DNA from: DATARR01 sp034666985
GTDB taxonomy: Bacteria > Acidobacteriota > Thermoanaerobaculia > Multivoradales > UBA5704
NCBI GenBank assembly: GCA_034666985.1
Contig: JAXDKS010000069.1
Location: 124,001 to 188,000 of the forward strand
Length of the DNA: 64,000 nt
Direction: 5' to 3'
The notes under the pieces were generated by a model. It made no database searches, had not been told where the DNA came from, and saw nothing but the letters and a program-made list of their open reading frames with translations. Both the position numbers and the translations under genes were made by a program. Positions 51,907 through 61,107 of the stretch are shown here, one piece after another. Positions within the stretch are counted from its first letter, which is position 1. Every line of letters starts with the position of its first letter.

Positions 51907-54167
51907 CGCTTCCCCTCCTGGAAGACGACGGGCTTCATCTTCTCCCGGAGCTGGAAGTCCAGCCCCTCGATCGACTGGCCCGGCGGCAGGCCGAGGTCCA
52001 TGCGGGAGGGGACCTGGGCCTGGAGCCCCGCGGGGAGGCGATCGGTCGCCACGCGGAGGCGATGGGCGCCGGGCGTCAGGTTGAAGAAGCCGAAGGAGCC
52101 GTCGGCGATAGTGCTGGTGGCCCGGTCGTCCAGGATCAGGACGACGCCGGCGATCCCCTCGCCGGGATCGCGCCGGTGATTGCCGTTGCGGTCGGTCCAG
52201 ACCGCGCCGCGGGCCTCGCCGAGCGGCACGAGGGAGAGGTCGGCCCGCCGGCTCTCTCCCCGTTTCACCTGCACCCGGGCGGGCGGGCCCGTCGCCAGGT
52301 CGGCCGGCAACCCCTGCTCGCGGAGGCGGAGGTCGTAGGTGCCCGGGGGGACGTTCGGGAAGGCGTAGCGGCCGTCGCCGCCGGTCACCGTCCGGTAGGG
52401 CCCGAGCTCGACGGGCAGACCGGCCATGGCGAGGGCCCCGGGGCCCTGGACGACTCCCTCGACCCCGCTGCCGGCGGCCGGGGCGGCCACGTCCCAGCTC
52501 CGGCGCACCATGATGCGGACCCGGCTCCGGTCCGCTCCCCCGAGGCTGGTGACCCCCTGGAAGGTGACGACGTCGCCGGCCTCGGCGAACAGGGAGAAGC
52601 CGGGCCGGATCTCCTGATCGAGCCGGATGCGGAAGGTGTCCCCGAAGCCGGACGAGGAGGAGGTGGCGAAGACCTGGAGCGAGGTGCGGCGCGAGAGGGC
52701 GAAGGCGGCGCTGACCTGCCGCCATTCGTCGCGCCGCCCGCTCTCGGGCCAGCGCTCGACGAGCTGGGCCTCGAGCCGCAGGCGCGAGCCCGCGAGCCAG
52801 GACGCGGAGGTGAAGAGGCCCCGCTCGGCGAAGCGCTGGGAGGCGCCGGGGAGGAGCCCCGGGAAGTCGATCTCCCGCCACTGCCAGCGCCCTCGAAGCT
52901 GAAAGCGGCCGCGCGCCGCGGTCCCCTCGATCGAGTCGATCCGGCCGCGACTCCGGCCGTTCTCGGAGCGGTCGGTCGCCAGGGTGAGGTCGGAGCCCGG
53001 GCGCAGGGGGAGGCGCAGCGAGAGGGTTCTGCCATCCAGGCGCCGGCCTCCCGATCCGCTGCGGGAGAGCACGCCTTGCAACTCCGCGCCCCACGGCAGG
53101 TCGAAGGAGCCGGAGAGCCCCGCGCTCCGGCCTTCGCCGAAGAGGCCGGAGGCATTGCGGAGATGACCGGAGAGGCTCAGGCGGTCCCGCCGGAAGCGGC
53201 CGCTCGCGAGCCACGAGCCGTCGGAGGCGAGCTCTCCCGCGGCCGTGCCCCAGCGGCCCAGCCCGATCTCGTCGCCCCAGGCGATCACGGTCCGCGGATT
53301 GGCCGCGGGATCCCCCAGGTAGACCGAGAGCGTCGGCCAGGAGGCGCCCTCCTCTCCTCGCCGCCAGCGGAACCGCGCGCCACGGGTGAGCCCCCAGAGG
53401 CCGGAGAAGAGGTCGCCCGCCTCCAGCCCCAGGCCGCGGACCGGATCGGTCAGCGCCGCGTGACCGCTCTGGAGGTCGAAGCCGCGGGGGCCGGTGGTGG
53501 CGAGGAGAGAGAGGGCGGTGTCGATCCCCCGCACCGAGCCCGCGGCGGTCAGCTCGCCGCCGCCGTCGGCTCCCGGCACGACGCCGAGCCCGAGGCCGAC
53601 CCGCAGGGTGTCGTGGTCCGGAGGGAGGAAGACGTCCTGGCGCCGGCGCGGGGGCGGCGCGCCACCGCCCGCCGGGTCCGCCGGCTTGGGCAGGACGAGG
53701 CTCTGCCACCCCGCGGGGGCTGCGGCGGGCGGCCCGTCGCGATCGGCGAACGCCGCCGTCCGGGTCCCCGGATCGAGATCGAGCCGGAGGCCGGCCAGCT
53801 CCGCGACGACCTTGGCGGGGAGGTGGACCGACGGGCCGTCGATGCGGACCGGCCGGTCGAGGGAGAGGGAGCGGCCGGGGGCCGACAGGCGCGAATCGCC
53901 GGCCGTTCCCCGCCATTCGAGCCCGGAGGCGTCCAGCAGCGTCACCTCGCGCCCGGCGGCCCGCACCCGCAGGGGGAGCGAAGGGCCGAGGGCCACGGCG
54001 TCGACCAGCAGCACGCCGCCCGCGAGGAGGGGATCGGCAGCCCGGGTGACGTCCTGGCCGCGGATCGCGACCTTCCAGGCTTCCTCGCGGCCGAAGGCCG
54101 GCCCGGCGAGCGCGGCGAGGAGCCCCAGGCCCAGGCAGATGACGAGGGCGAGGGCTCTAGCGGCCAA
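51903..54167 (-). CDS. Predicted outer-membrane beta-barrel (usher-like) with C-terminal Ig/CarboxypepD-like domains
   Basis: The 754-residue protein has a signal peptide (about 1-26). A stalk-like domain (about 85-140, LPAKVVAELAGLRLDLDPGT, like the copper-amine-oxidase N-terminal fold) follows. A long run of alternating aromatic and charged beta-strands (about 185-540, for example RWRRGEEGASWPTLSVYLGD and SASWLAGSRLRLEAQLVERW) suggests a barrel. Two C-terminal domains resemble carboxypeptidase-regulatory and SdrB-like Ig repeats (GGDGRYAFPNVPPGTYDLRL and WTDRNGNHRRDPGEGIAGVV). This resembles ushers of CS1/alternate chaperone-usher pathways, but no specific usher motif is certain. The stop overlaps the subunit gene downstream; the start overlaps the chaperone-like gene by 11 bases. 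Confidence 0.7.
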   Translation of the reverse strand: MAARALALVICLGLGLLAALAGPAFGREEAWKVAIRGQDVTRAADPLLAGGVLLVDAVALGPSLPLRVRAAGREVTLLDASGLEWRGTAGDSRLSAPGRSLSLDRPVRIDGPSVHLPAKVVAELAGLRLDLDPGTRTAAFADRDGPPAAAPAGWQSLVLPKPADPAGGGAPPPRRRQDVFLPPDHDTLRVGLGLGVVPGADGGGELTAAGSVRGIDTALSLLATTGPRGFDLQSGHAALTDPVRGLGLEAGDLFSGLWGLTRGARFRWRRGEEGASWPTLSVYLGDPAANPRTVIAWGDEIGLGRWGTAAGELASDGSWLASGRFRRDRLSLSGHLRNASGLFGEGRSAGLSGSFDLPWGAELQGVLSRSGSGGRRLDGRTLSLRLPLRPGSDLTLATDRSENGRSRGRIDSIEGTAARGRFQLRGRWQWREIDFPGLLPGASQRFAERGLFTSASWLAGSRLRLEAQLVERWPESGRRDEWRQVSAAFALSRRTSLQVFATSSSSGFGDTFRIRLDQEIRPGFSLFAEAGDVVTFQGVTSLGGADRSRVRIMVRRSWDVAAPAAGSGVEGVVQGPGALAMAGLPVELGPYRTVTGGDGRYAFPNVPPGTYDLRLREQGLPADLATGPPARVQVKRGESRRADLSLVPLGEARGAVWTDRNGNHRRDPGEGIAGVVLILDDRATSTIADGSFGFFNLTPGAHRLRVATDRLPAGLQAQVPSRMDLGLPPGQSIEGLDFQLREKMKPVVFQEGKR

Positions 54168-54957
54168 TCTCCATCTCTCTCTGGACGCCGAGGTAATGAT
54201 CGACCCCGATGTCGAGGAGGACCCGCACGAGGTAGCGGCCCGGCGGCAGGACCGAGGGGCCGGGCAGGTCGGCGGTCAGGATCCGGCACGGCGCGGGGTC
54301 GGTGAGCACGGTGGCGCGGGGGATGACCGCGGTGGCGACCGGCGAGGTCCCGCCGGGGGGCAGGAATTCGAGGCGCCCCTCGGCACCTACCGGCGCGTTG
54401 CCGCGGTTGCACACCTGGAGGCGGGACTTGCCGCGGGAGATCTCGACGCTCCGGATCTCGGCCGCGCGCTCGACCGGCGCGAGGTTGATGAAAATCCCCA
54501 CCGAGACCGAGGCCTGGAACCGCACCGCGACCCCTTCGGAGGCCTCGAGGGGGTCGGGCACCTCGTCCACGGTGAGCACGCACCAGTAGCCCCCGGGCCC
54601 CGCCTGGCGCGGAATGGCGGCGGTCACCCGGATGGCGAGGGTGCCGCCGGCGTCGACGGCGGTCTCGACGGGGTTGAGCGAGATCCAGGTGCCGCAGGAT
54701 CGCGGCAGGGTCCCCGCCGGCCGATAGAAGGAGCGGGAGCCGTCCTCGCTGGGCCACCAGTCTTCAGCGCGGGCCTTGAAGTGGACCCGCTTGCCGCCGG
54801 GGGCGAGGTGGAGCTGGAACTCGCTGTTGACCACCTCGCCGGGCCGGCCGTCGATCTTGATCGATTCGAAGCTCGACGTGAACTCGATCGCCGGCGCGGC
54901 GGCGGCGAGGAGCAGCAGGCCGCCGAGCAGGAGGGGGATGCGGGTGCGCTGTTTCAT
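54157..54957 (-). CDS. Periplasmic chaperone-like protein (Ig-fold)
   Basis: Starting at MKQRTRIPLLLGGLLLLAAA, the 266-residue product has a signal peptide cleaved near residue 23. Two Ig-like halves follow. The first contains RSCGTWISLNPVETAVDAGG then TLAIRVTAAIPRQAGPGGYW, which follows the PapD-family order (Trp-Ile-x-leu-x-Pro, then a charged alternating strand and a Pro). The second contains VSVGIFINLAPVER and SRLQVCNRGNAPVGAEGRLE. I infer a fimbrial-type chaperone that keeps subunits soluble. The G1-strand alternating motif cannot be proven by eye. It lies 45 bp after the subunit gene and overlaps the usher-like gene. Confidence 0.68.
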   Translation of the reverse strand: MKQRTRIPLLLGGLLLLAAAAPAIEFTSSFESIKIDGRPGEVVNSEFQLHLAPGGKRVHFKARAEDWWPSEDGSRSFYRPAGTLPRSCGTWISLNPVETAVDAGGTLAIRVTAAIPRQAGPGGYWCVLTVDEVPDPLEASEGVAVRFQASVSVGIFINLAPVERAAEIRSVEISRGKSRLQVCNRGNAPVGAEGRLEFLPPGGTSPVATAVIPRATVLTDPAPCRILTADLPGPSVLPPGRYLVRVLLDIGVDHYLGVQREMEIGR

Positions 54958-55002
54958 CCTGGATCTCCAATCCATCTCCGGTCTGAAGCGGCCGTGCGGC
55001 GC

Positions 55003-55548
55003 CTAGGTACCGATGCTCTCGAATTTCCAGGTGATGCTGAGCGTGTGGTTGCGGGAGCGCTTGACGGTGCCCTTGGCGCCCAGGGTGAAGACGAGGCCAG
55101 TCGTGCTGCAGCTCGCCGCGTCGGCATCGCAGGTGGCCACCGAGTTGAAGGCGCTGCTGCTCAGGGTGCCGGAAGCGCCGGTCGCGTTGGTCCAGGCGGC
55201 GGCGTTCCAGGTCACGTCGGTGGCCGACCACGTGGTGGCGCCGGCGACGGGCGGAGTGAACGACGCGGCGTTGGCCTGGATCGAGACCTTGATCTGTTTC
55301 GTCGCGGTATCCAGCACGATGTTGCTGACGGTGACCGAGGCGGCGCTCGCCGCCGTGCTGCTGGTGACGTCGGTGACGTTGAAGCTCACGGTCGCGGGCA
55401 CCGTCACCCGCGCCTGCTCGTTGACGATCGAGGTGAGCGTCGTGGTCTGGCTGGTGTCAGGGAGCGCCACCGTCGTCTGCGCGACGGCCGCACCGGCGGC
55501 CGCCAGGGTGAGCATGAGGAGCCCGGCGAAAACTTTTCTTTGGAACAT
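55003..55548 (-). CDS. Secreted pilin-like major subunit
   Basis: The 181-residue product follows GGAGGAAAGGTC and has a signal peptide (RKVFAGLLMLTLAAAGAAVA). The mature part is rich in Thr, Ala, Ser and Val, with alternating strands (ARVTVPATVSFNVTDVTSST, SVTVSNIVLDTATKQIKVSI), and one Cys pair near 140 (CDADAASC). It ends HTLSITWKFESIGT, a beta-strand with penultimate aromatic residues of the kind used as a donor strand or chaperone recognition site. It starts the four-gene cluster and is driven by a sigma-54 promoter with enhancer sites. No named family; a fibre-forming surface subunit is inferred. Confidence 0.72.
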   Translation of the reverse strand: MFQRKVFAGLLMLTLAAAGAAVAQTTVALPDTSQTTTLTSIVNEQARVTVPATVSFNVTDVTSSTAASAASVTVSNIVLDTATKQIKVSIQANAASFTPPVAGATTWSATDVTWNAAAWTNATGASGTLSSSAFNSVATCDADAASCSTTGLVFTLGAKGTVKRSRNHTLSITWKFESIGT

Positions 55549-55627
55549 GACCTTTCCTCCGTTCTGGGCTGCCACGGCCTTGCCGCCGGCAGAGGTTGAA
55601 AACGTTTCAGAGATAACACTCTGGAAA

Positions 55628-55741
55628 GCACGGGTCATGCCATGCCGGAGCCATGGGGAAAAACGGTTCTTTTCGAGGGGAGAGGCGGCTCGGGACGCCG
55701 CGCGAGGCGTCTGCCGTCTGGACGGCGTCCAAACTCTGGAC
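55628..55741 (-). promoter_or_regulatory. Sigma-54 promoter with GTCCA-N5-TGGAC sites, pilin-like operon
   Basis: On the minus strand TGGCATGACCCGTGCTT gives GG and GC with exactly 10 bp between (55628-55641). Upstream, GTCCA-AACTC-TGGAC (55727-55741) and a weaker GTCTG-N5-TGGAC (55709-55723) are 18 bp apart. The nearest site is about 75 bp from the -24 box, two to three helical turns farther than in the other two promoters. Confidence 0.82.
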
Positions 55742-55781
55742 GGACCCGGCAGGGCGGCCGCACGAGGCCGCCCCGGCGGGA

Positions 55782-56162
55782 TCAGCAGGCCCGGGCGGCG
55801 AGGAGCCGCCGCATCTCCTGTACGTGGTGGAACGCGTCGTCGGCGTGCTGCCGCGCCGGTCCGAGGTCGCCATAGAGGGCGGCGCAGGCGGCCTCCCAGG
55901 AGTCGTCGAGCGCGCGGTGCCAGAGGCTCCGCAGCTCGAGGTCCGCAGGATCGGGCCGCCGCCGGCACTCCCGCACCTCCCGCAGCAGCTCCGCGGCGGG
56001 CTCGAGGCCGTCGCAGTCGATGCCCGCGATGCGCATGAGCAGGCGGGCGCTCCGCTCGTTCCAATCCCTCGCCCAGGCAGCGGCTTCACGGCCGTTCCGA
56101 CGTGGATCGGCGGGCCTGACAGCGCCCTTTCCGAACGATGAGCCGATCTCTCTCAGTTCCAA
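55782..56162 (-). CDS. Small hypothetical helical protein
   Basis: A TTG codon at 56162 has AGGAG eight bases upstream and opens a 126-residue frame: LELREIGSSFGKGAVRPADP onward. The remainder is helical (AAAWARDWNERSARLLMRIA, DAFHHVQEMRRLLAARAC) with three Cys. There is no signal peptide. A start elsewhere is possible, but no ATG in this frame precedes it at a good distance. The gene lies 14 bp downstream of a single-domain response regulator and may share its transcript. It precedes the sigma-54 promoter of the pilin-like operon. The family is not recognised. Confidence 0.6.
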   Translation of the reverse strand: MELREIGSSFGKGAVRPADPRRNGREAAAWARDWNERSARLLMRIAGIDCDGLEPAAELLREVRECRRRPDPADLELRSLWHRALDDSWEAACAALYGDLGPARQHADDAFHHVQEMRRLLAARAC

Positions 56163-56176
56163 GATGCATCTCCTCG

Positions 56177-56632
56177 TCAGGGTTTCAACGGGGCCGGCAG
56201 CCTCACCACTTCGAGCCAGAAGCTGTCGATCTGGCGCACGACGGCCAGGAACTGCTCCAGGCCCACCGGCTTGGTGACGTAGCAGTTGGCGTGGAGCTGA
56301 TAGCTCCGCAGGATGTCCTCCTCGTCCTCGGAGGTGGTGAGCACCACGACCGGGATCTGGCGCAGGCGCTCGTCTTCCTTGATCTCCTCCAGGACCTCGC
56401 GGCCGTTCTTCCTGGGCAGATTGAGGTCGAGCAGGATGAGGTCCGGCTGCGGCGCGTCCGCGTGGGGGCCTTCCCGGCGCAGGAACGCCAGCGCGGCGAC
56501 GCCGTCCGGCGTCACGTGCAGGTTGTTCCTCTCCTTTCCCTCCTTGAGCGCGTCCCGGGTGAGCCGGACGTCGGCCGGGTTGTCCTCGACCAGCAGCACC
56601 TCGATGGCTCGCCCTTTTCGTCTTGCAGGCAT
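56177..56632 (-). CDS. Single-domain response regulator (Rcp1-type)
   Basis: The 151-residue receiver has the acidic pair in VLLVEDNPADVRL, phospho-acceptor Asp69 in LILLDLNLPRKNG, Thr in VVLTTSEDEED and Lys121 in YVTKPVG. This PADVxL/LPRKNG form is typical of Rcp1-like regulators that serve bacteriophytochrome-type or PAS histidine kinases without an output domain. A PAS-kinase gene lies upstream on the same strand (56810), 177 bp away, and is the likely partner. An 8-bp hairpin (TGACCCCG-N4-CGGGGTCA, 56701-56720) sits in its 5' region. Confidence 0.9.
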   Translation of the reverse strand: MPARRKGRAIEVLLVEDNPADVRLTRDALKEGKERNNLHVTPDGVAALAFLRREGPHADAPQPDLILLDLNLPRKNGREVLEEIKEDERLRQIPVVVLTTSEDEEDILRSYQLHANCYVTKPVGLEQFLAVVRQIDSFWLEVVRLPAPLKP

Positions 56633-56809
56633 ACGGAGTCCTACCTCGAGGGGTGCAAAGATTCCCTGGATGGTCGCGCGGCCCCTCGAAGACCATCGGG
56701 TGACCCCGTCACCGGGGTCAGTCAGTCACTCAATCGAACTGAATGATAGGACTGTACCACAGATTTAAGAGGATGCAAAGTACCTGCAAGGAACAACGGG
56801 AAAGAGAGG

Positions 56810-57904
56810 TCAAGCCGGCAGCGTGAAGAAGAAGACGGAGCCGCGGCCGGGTTGGGACTCGACCCAGATCCGCCCGCCGTGGCGCTCGACGATCCGCTTG
56901 CAGAGGGCGAGGCCGATGCCGGTGCCCGGGTGATCGGCCATGCCATGGAGGCGCTGGAAGACGATGAAGATGCGATTGAAGAACTGGGGATCGATCCCAA
57001 TGCCATTGTCGCGGACCGAGATGACCCACTCGCTGCCTCGGCGCTCGGCCCGGAGGTCGATCGCGGGCGGATCGGCGCCCCGGAACTTGATCGCGTTGGC
57101 GATGAGGTTGGAGAGCAACTGCCCCATCTGGGAAGGGTCGGCGAGCACGACGGGCAGCGGCCCCCAGGTGACGGCGGCGCCGCTCTCCCCGAGGGCGAGC
57201 TGCAATCCATCGAGCGTCTCCCCCACGATCTCCTCCAGGGAGACCGGCTCGAAGGCGTCGCCGCGGGTGTGGATGCGGGCGTAGGAGAGCAGGTCCTGGA
57301 TGAGCTGCCGCATCCGGTTGGCGCTGTCGACCGCGTAGCCGATGAACTCGTCCGCGTCGCTGTCGAGCTTCCCCCGGTAGCGGCGGGCGAGGAGCTGCAC
57401 GTAGTTGGTGACGGTGCGCAGCGGCTCCTGGAGGTCGTGGGAGGCGACGTAGGCGAAGCGCTCCAGCTCGGCGTTGGAGCGCTGGAGCTCCACGGACTGG
57501 CGGGCGAGCGCCTCCTCGGTGCGGATCTGCTCCGTGATGTCGCGGACGATCGAGGAGACGCCGATGATCTCACCGCTCACGGCGCGGATGGGAGAAGCGG
57601 TCAGGGAGACGTCGATGACCCCGCCGTCCTTGCGCACGCGCCGCGTCCGGTAGGGCTCGATCCGCTCGCCCTGGCCAATGCGGGCGAGGATCTGCTCCCT
57701 CTCCGCCCGCATCTCCGGCAGCAGGAGGAACGAGGAGCGGCGCCCGAGGACCTCCTCGGTCGTGTAGCCGTACATCCGCTCGGCGCCGCGGTTCCAGCTC
57801 CGCAGCGTCCCGTCCAGGTCTTCCGAGAGGATGGCGTCCTCGGAGGATTCGATGATTGCGGCGAGGTGGGCGCGCGCCCGCTCCAGCTCGGCGGCAGCGG
57901 TCAC
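56810..57904 (-). CDS. PAS-domain sensor histidine kinase (soluble)
   Basis: A GTG start at 57904 overlaps the stop of the EAL gene (GTGA). The 364-residue product has one PAS domain (about 10-125), with WNRGAERMYGYTTEEVLGRR and VRDITEQ. A HisKA domain with FAYVASHDLQEPLRTVTNYV (His156) and a HATPase domain (NLIANAIKF, DNGIGIDPQF, GTGIGLAL, GSVFFFTLP) complete it. This HDLQEPLR type usually acts with Rcp1-type regulators, one of which follows. There is no membrane segment, so it likely senses a cytoplasmic cue in the c-di-GMP chain encoded upstream. Confidence 0.92.
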   Translation of the reverse strand: MTAAAELERARAHLAAIIESSEDAILSEDLDGTLRSWNRGAERMYGYTTEEVLGRRSSFLLLPEMRAEREQILARIGQGERIEPYRTRRVRKDGGVIDVSLTASPIRAVSGEIIGVSSIVRDITEQIRTEEALARQSVELQRSNAELERFAYVASHDLQEPLRTVTNYVQLLARRYRGKLDSDADEFIGYAVDSANRMRQLIQDLLSYARIHTRGDAFEPVSLEEIVGETLDGLQLALGESGAAVTWGPLPVVLADPSQMGQLLSNLIANAIKFRGADPPAIDLRAERRGSEWVISVRDNGIGIDPQFFNRIFIVFQRLHGMADHPGTGIGLALCKRIVERHGGRIWVESQPGRGSVFFFTLPA

Positions 57905-60900
57905 GAGGCGGCCGTCCTCCGGAGTGGTGTGACGTTGTGGTGCTCCTGGAGGACCGGAGCCGGCCGCCGTGCGGGGAGCAGGGCGGCCCAGGGGTGCGGG
58001 GGATCGAGCAGCGCGCGGGCTGCCTCGCGGTCCACGGGCCGGGAGAACAGATAACCCTGCACCAGGCCGCAGCCCATGGCGAGGAGCTGGCCGAGCTGCG
58101 CCTCGGTCTCGACCCCTTCGGCGATCACCTCGATGTCGAGGCTCCGGGCGAGGGTCAGGATGGCGCGCAGGATCTCCGGGCTCTCTCCCCGCTCTCCCAT
58201 CTTGGCGACGAAGGAACGGTCGATCTTCAGGCTGTCGATGGGGAAGCGCTGGAGATAGGAGAGCGAGGAGTAGCCGGTGCCGAAGTCGTCGATCGCGACC
58301 CCCACCCCCAGCGCCTTCAGCCGGTCCAGGGTCTCGATGGCGACGTCGGGATCCCCCATCACCACGCTCTCGGTGATCTCGAGGACCAGCCTCTCCCCTT
58401 CGATCCGCGCCTCGGCGAGGGCCGTCCGCACGCGATCGACGAGTCCGGGATCGCCGAACAGCCGGCCCGACAGGTTGACGTGCATGGCAAGGCCGGCGGC
58501 GGCGCCGCCCGCCTTCCACTCGCGCAGCCGCTGGCAGACCTGGCCGAGGACCCAGTAGGAGAGGGGCTGGATGAGGCCGGCCTCCTCGGCCACCGGGATG
58601 AACTCCGACGGCGGGACCATCCCCCGCTCCGGCCGGGGCCAGCGCAGCAGGGCCTCGAAAGCCACCACCGCGCCATCGCTCAGCCGCACGATCGGCTGGT
58701 AGTGGACCTTGAGCTCGCTACGCTCGATGGCCCGGCGCAGCTCGTTCTCCAGCCGCAGCCGCTCGAGGGAGCGGCTGGCCATGGCGCGGTCGAAGACCTC
58801 GTAACGCCCGCCTCCCAGGGCCTTGGCGCGGTACATGGCGATGTGGGCGTCACGCAGCAGCAACTCGCCGTCCTCGTAGCTCTCGCCGAGGGCGATGCCG
58901 ATGCTGACGCTGGGGAAGATCTCCTGGCGCGAGATCTCGACCGGCAGGCTGATCGCCTCGCGCAGGCTCTCGGCGAGCTTCAGCGACTCGCCGAGGCTGC
59001 GGGTGTCGCGCAGCAGGACGGCGAACTCGTCGCTGGACAGGCGCGCCACCACGTCCCCCGCTCCCAGGCAGGCCGCGATCCGCCGCGCCACGCTGCCGAG
59101 GAGCTGGTCCCCCGCCGCCTGCCCCAGGCTGTCGTTGACGACCTTGAAGCGGTCGAGGTTGAGGGAGAGCAGGGCGAAGTGCTCGCTTCCCCGCCCGCGG
59201 GCCGCCTGGAGATGCTCGTCGATGCGGCGCAGGAACAGGGTGCGGTTCGGCAGATCGGTCAGCCGGTCGTGCAGGGCCTCGCGCTCGATCAGCTCCTTGG
59301 CCCGGTGCTGCTCGGTCACGTCGTGGAGGAAGACGCGCACCAGGGCGCTGTCGGGCACGTAGTAGACCATCTGGTGATAGACCGACTGGTCGTGGGTGAC
59401 CTCGAAGGAGAACGACTTCTTCTCGCCGTGCCGGAAGCGCGGCAGGACCGACGAGACGTTGCCGAGCACCGGGTGCCAGCTCCCGAGCGCCTGGAGGTCC
59501 GGGAAGCGGGAGCGGGCGGCCTGGTTGACGTAGAGGGCGTTGCCGGCGAGGTCGAGCTCGACCACCGAGTCAGGGCTCTGCTCGGGCATGGAGGCGAGCC
59601 GGCGGATGGCCCGCTCGGCCCGCTTGCGGTCGTTGATGTCCTCGAAGAACAGCGCCATGCCCTGGACGCGGCCCTGGGCGCCGCGCAGGGGCGCGGCCGA
59701 GATCCGGAGGTCGATCGGCGCGCCCGTCTTGTCGCGGCGGCGGACCTCGATGCCGATGAAGCGCTCGCCGGCGAGCACCCGCTGGCCCAGGGCCACGTGC
59801 TCGTCCCACTTGTCGTCGGGCACGATGGGGAGCCGCTGGCCGAGCGCCTCCTCCGCCCGCCAGCCGAACGTGCTCTCGGCGGCCGGGCTCCACAGGGTGA
59901 CGCGGCTCTCGGCGTCGACCGTCACGATGGCGAGCGGCGAGGCCTCGACCAGGGCCTTCAGGGTCTCGTTGAGCCGCCGCAGCTCCTCCTCGTAGCGGTT
60001 GCGCTCCGTCATGTCGCGGGCGATGGTGGAGAAGTGCTCGACGGCGCCGTCCTCCCCCTGGTGGGCGACGATGACCTGCCAGACCGGGATCTCGTGCCCC
60101 TCCGGATCGAGGAACGCCTCCTCCCCCTCCCAGACGCCGTCGCGGGCGGCGACGGGGAACCCCTCCTCGACGAACTTGCGCACCGCCCAGTCCGGCGAGT
60201 ACTGGTCGATCGTGGTCAGCTCCTCGTCGGCGCCGACGCCGACCATCCGCCGGCCGGCCCGGTTCATGTAGAGGCACCGGCCGTCGGGCTGCGCCATGCC
60301 GATGAAGTCGGTGGCCGCGTCGAGGATGGCGGTCAGGCGCGCCTGCGCCCCGGCCGCCTGGCGACGCTCGGTGACGTCCTTGGAGACGCCGACCAGGCCC
60401 GTCAGCTCCCCCGCCTCGTTGCGCAACGGCGTCACCATGATATCGACCCACACCTTCGACCCGTCCTTGCGCACCCCCTGCCATTCGCCGAAGCGGTACT
60501 TGCCGGCGATGATGTCGTCGAGGTCTTTCCGCATCCGGACGGTAGCCTCCTCGTCCTGGTAGAGGAAGGACAGGGTTTGGCCGGTCGCCTCCGCGGCCGT
60601 GTAGCCGAAGATCTCGGTGGCGCCGGTGTTCCAGTAGATAACGTGCCCTTCGAGATCGGTGACGATCACGGCGTCGCGCACGGCGCCGAGGACGTCGGCC
60701 TGAAAGCGGAGCCGCTCGGCCGTGCGCTTGCGGTCGATGGCGTGGCGCAGGGCGCGGGCGAGCGAGTGGCCGTCGACGCCCCCTTTGGGCAGGTAGTCCT
60801 GGGCGCCGGCGCACAGGGCTTGGCGGGCGAGCTCCTCGTCGTCGAAGCCGGTGAGCACGAGGATCGGCACCGGCCCGGCCACCGCCGCGGTGGCGGACAG

Positions 60901-61107
60901 GGTGGCGAGCCCCTCGCTGTCGGGCAGCGTGAGGTCGAGCAGGACGACGTCCACGTCCCGCCGCGCGAGCCGTGCGAGACCTGCGTCCAGGCAGTCCGCG
61001 TGCTCGATCTCGAAGCCGAGCGGCGCCTCGCGGCACAGCACCTCGCGGATGAGCCGCGCGTCGGACGGGCTGTCTTCGATCAGCAGGACCCGGATCTTGC
61101 TGCTCAT
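57901..61107 (-). CDS. Receiver, multiple PAS, degenerate GGDEF and intact EAL: c-di-GMP phosphodiesterase
   Basis: The 1068-residue protein has a receiver (Asp58 in VVLLDLTLP). Three to four PAS/PAC domains follow (about 135-640), then a GGDEF domain whose active loop reads SSDEF (Asp693). An EAL domain completes it, with EALLRW (818-820), NLSGRLF, EITES, DDFGTGYSS, KIDRSFV and EGVET, all metal and catalytic residues present. GGDEF loops with SS in place of GG often lose cyclase activity and regulate the EAL partner, so net hydrolysis of c-di-GMP is expected. It overlaps its neighbours by four bases on both sides. Confidence 0.93.
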   Translation of the reverse strand: MSSKIRVLLIEDSPSDARLIREVLCREAPLGFEIEHADCLDAGLARLARRDVDVVLLDLTLPDSEGLATLSATAAVAGPVPILVLTGFDDEELARQALCAGAQDYLPKGGVDGHSLARALRHAIDRKRTAERLRFQADVLGAVRDAVIVTDLEGHVIYWNTGATEIFGYTAAEATGQTLSFLYQDEEATVRMRKDLDDIIAGKYRFGEWQGVRKDGSKVWVDIMVTPLRNEAGELTGLVGVSKDVTERRQAAGAQARLTAILDAATDFIGMAQPDGRCLYMNRAGRRMVGVGADEELTTIDQYSPDWAVRKFVEEGFPVAARDGVWEGEEAFLDPEGHEIPVWQVIVAHQGEDGAVEHFSTIARDMTERNRYEEELRRLNETLKALVEASPLAIVTVDAESRVTLWSPAAESTFGWRAEEALGQRLPIVPDDKWDEHVALGQRVLAGERFIGIEVRRRDKTGAPIDLRISAAPLRGAQGRVQGMALFFEDINDRKRAERAIRRLASMPEQSPDSVVELDLAGNALYVNQAARSRFPDLQALGSWHPVLGNVSSVLPRFRHGEKKSFSFEVTHDQSVYHQMVYYVPDSALVRVFLHDVTEQHRAKELIEREALHDRLTDLPNRTLFLRRIDEHLQAARGRGSEHFALLSLNLDRFKVVNDSLGQAAGDQLLGSVARRIAACLGAGDVVARLSSDEFAVLLRDTRSLGESLKLAESLREAISLPVEISRQEIFPSVSIGIALGESYEDGELLLRDAHIAMYRAKALGGGRYEVFDRAMASRSLERLRLENELRRAIERSELKVHYQPIVRLSDGAVVAFEALLRWPRPERGMVPPSEFIPVAEEAGLIQPLSYWVLGQVCQRLREWKAGGAAAGLAMHVNLSGRLFGDPGLVDRVRTALAEARIEGERLVLEITESVVMGDPDVAIETLDRLKALGVGVAIDDFGTGYSSLSYLQRFPIDSLKIDRSFVAKMGERGESPEILRAILTLARSLDIEVIAEGVETEAQLGQLLAMGCGLVQGYLFSRPVDREAARALLDPPHPWAALLPARRPAPVLQEHHNVTPLRRTAAS

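Noticed and set aside
56701..56720. 8-bp hairpin as a terminator
   Set aside because: There is no T-run on either side and it lies in the 5' region of the response regulator, so it is more likely an operator or chance.
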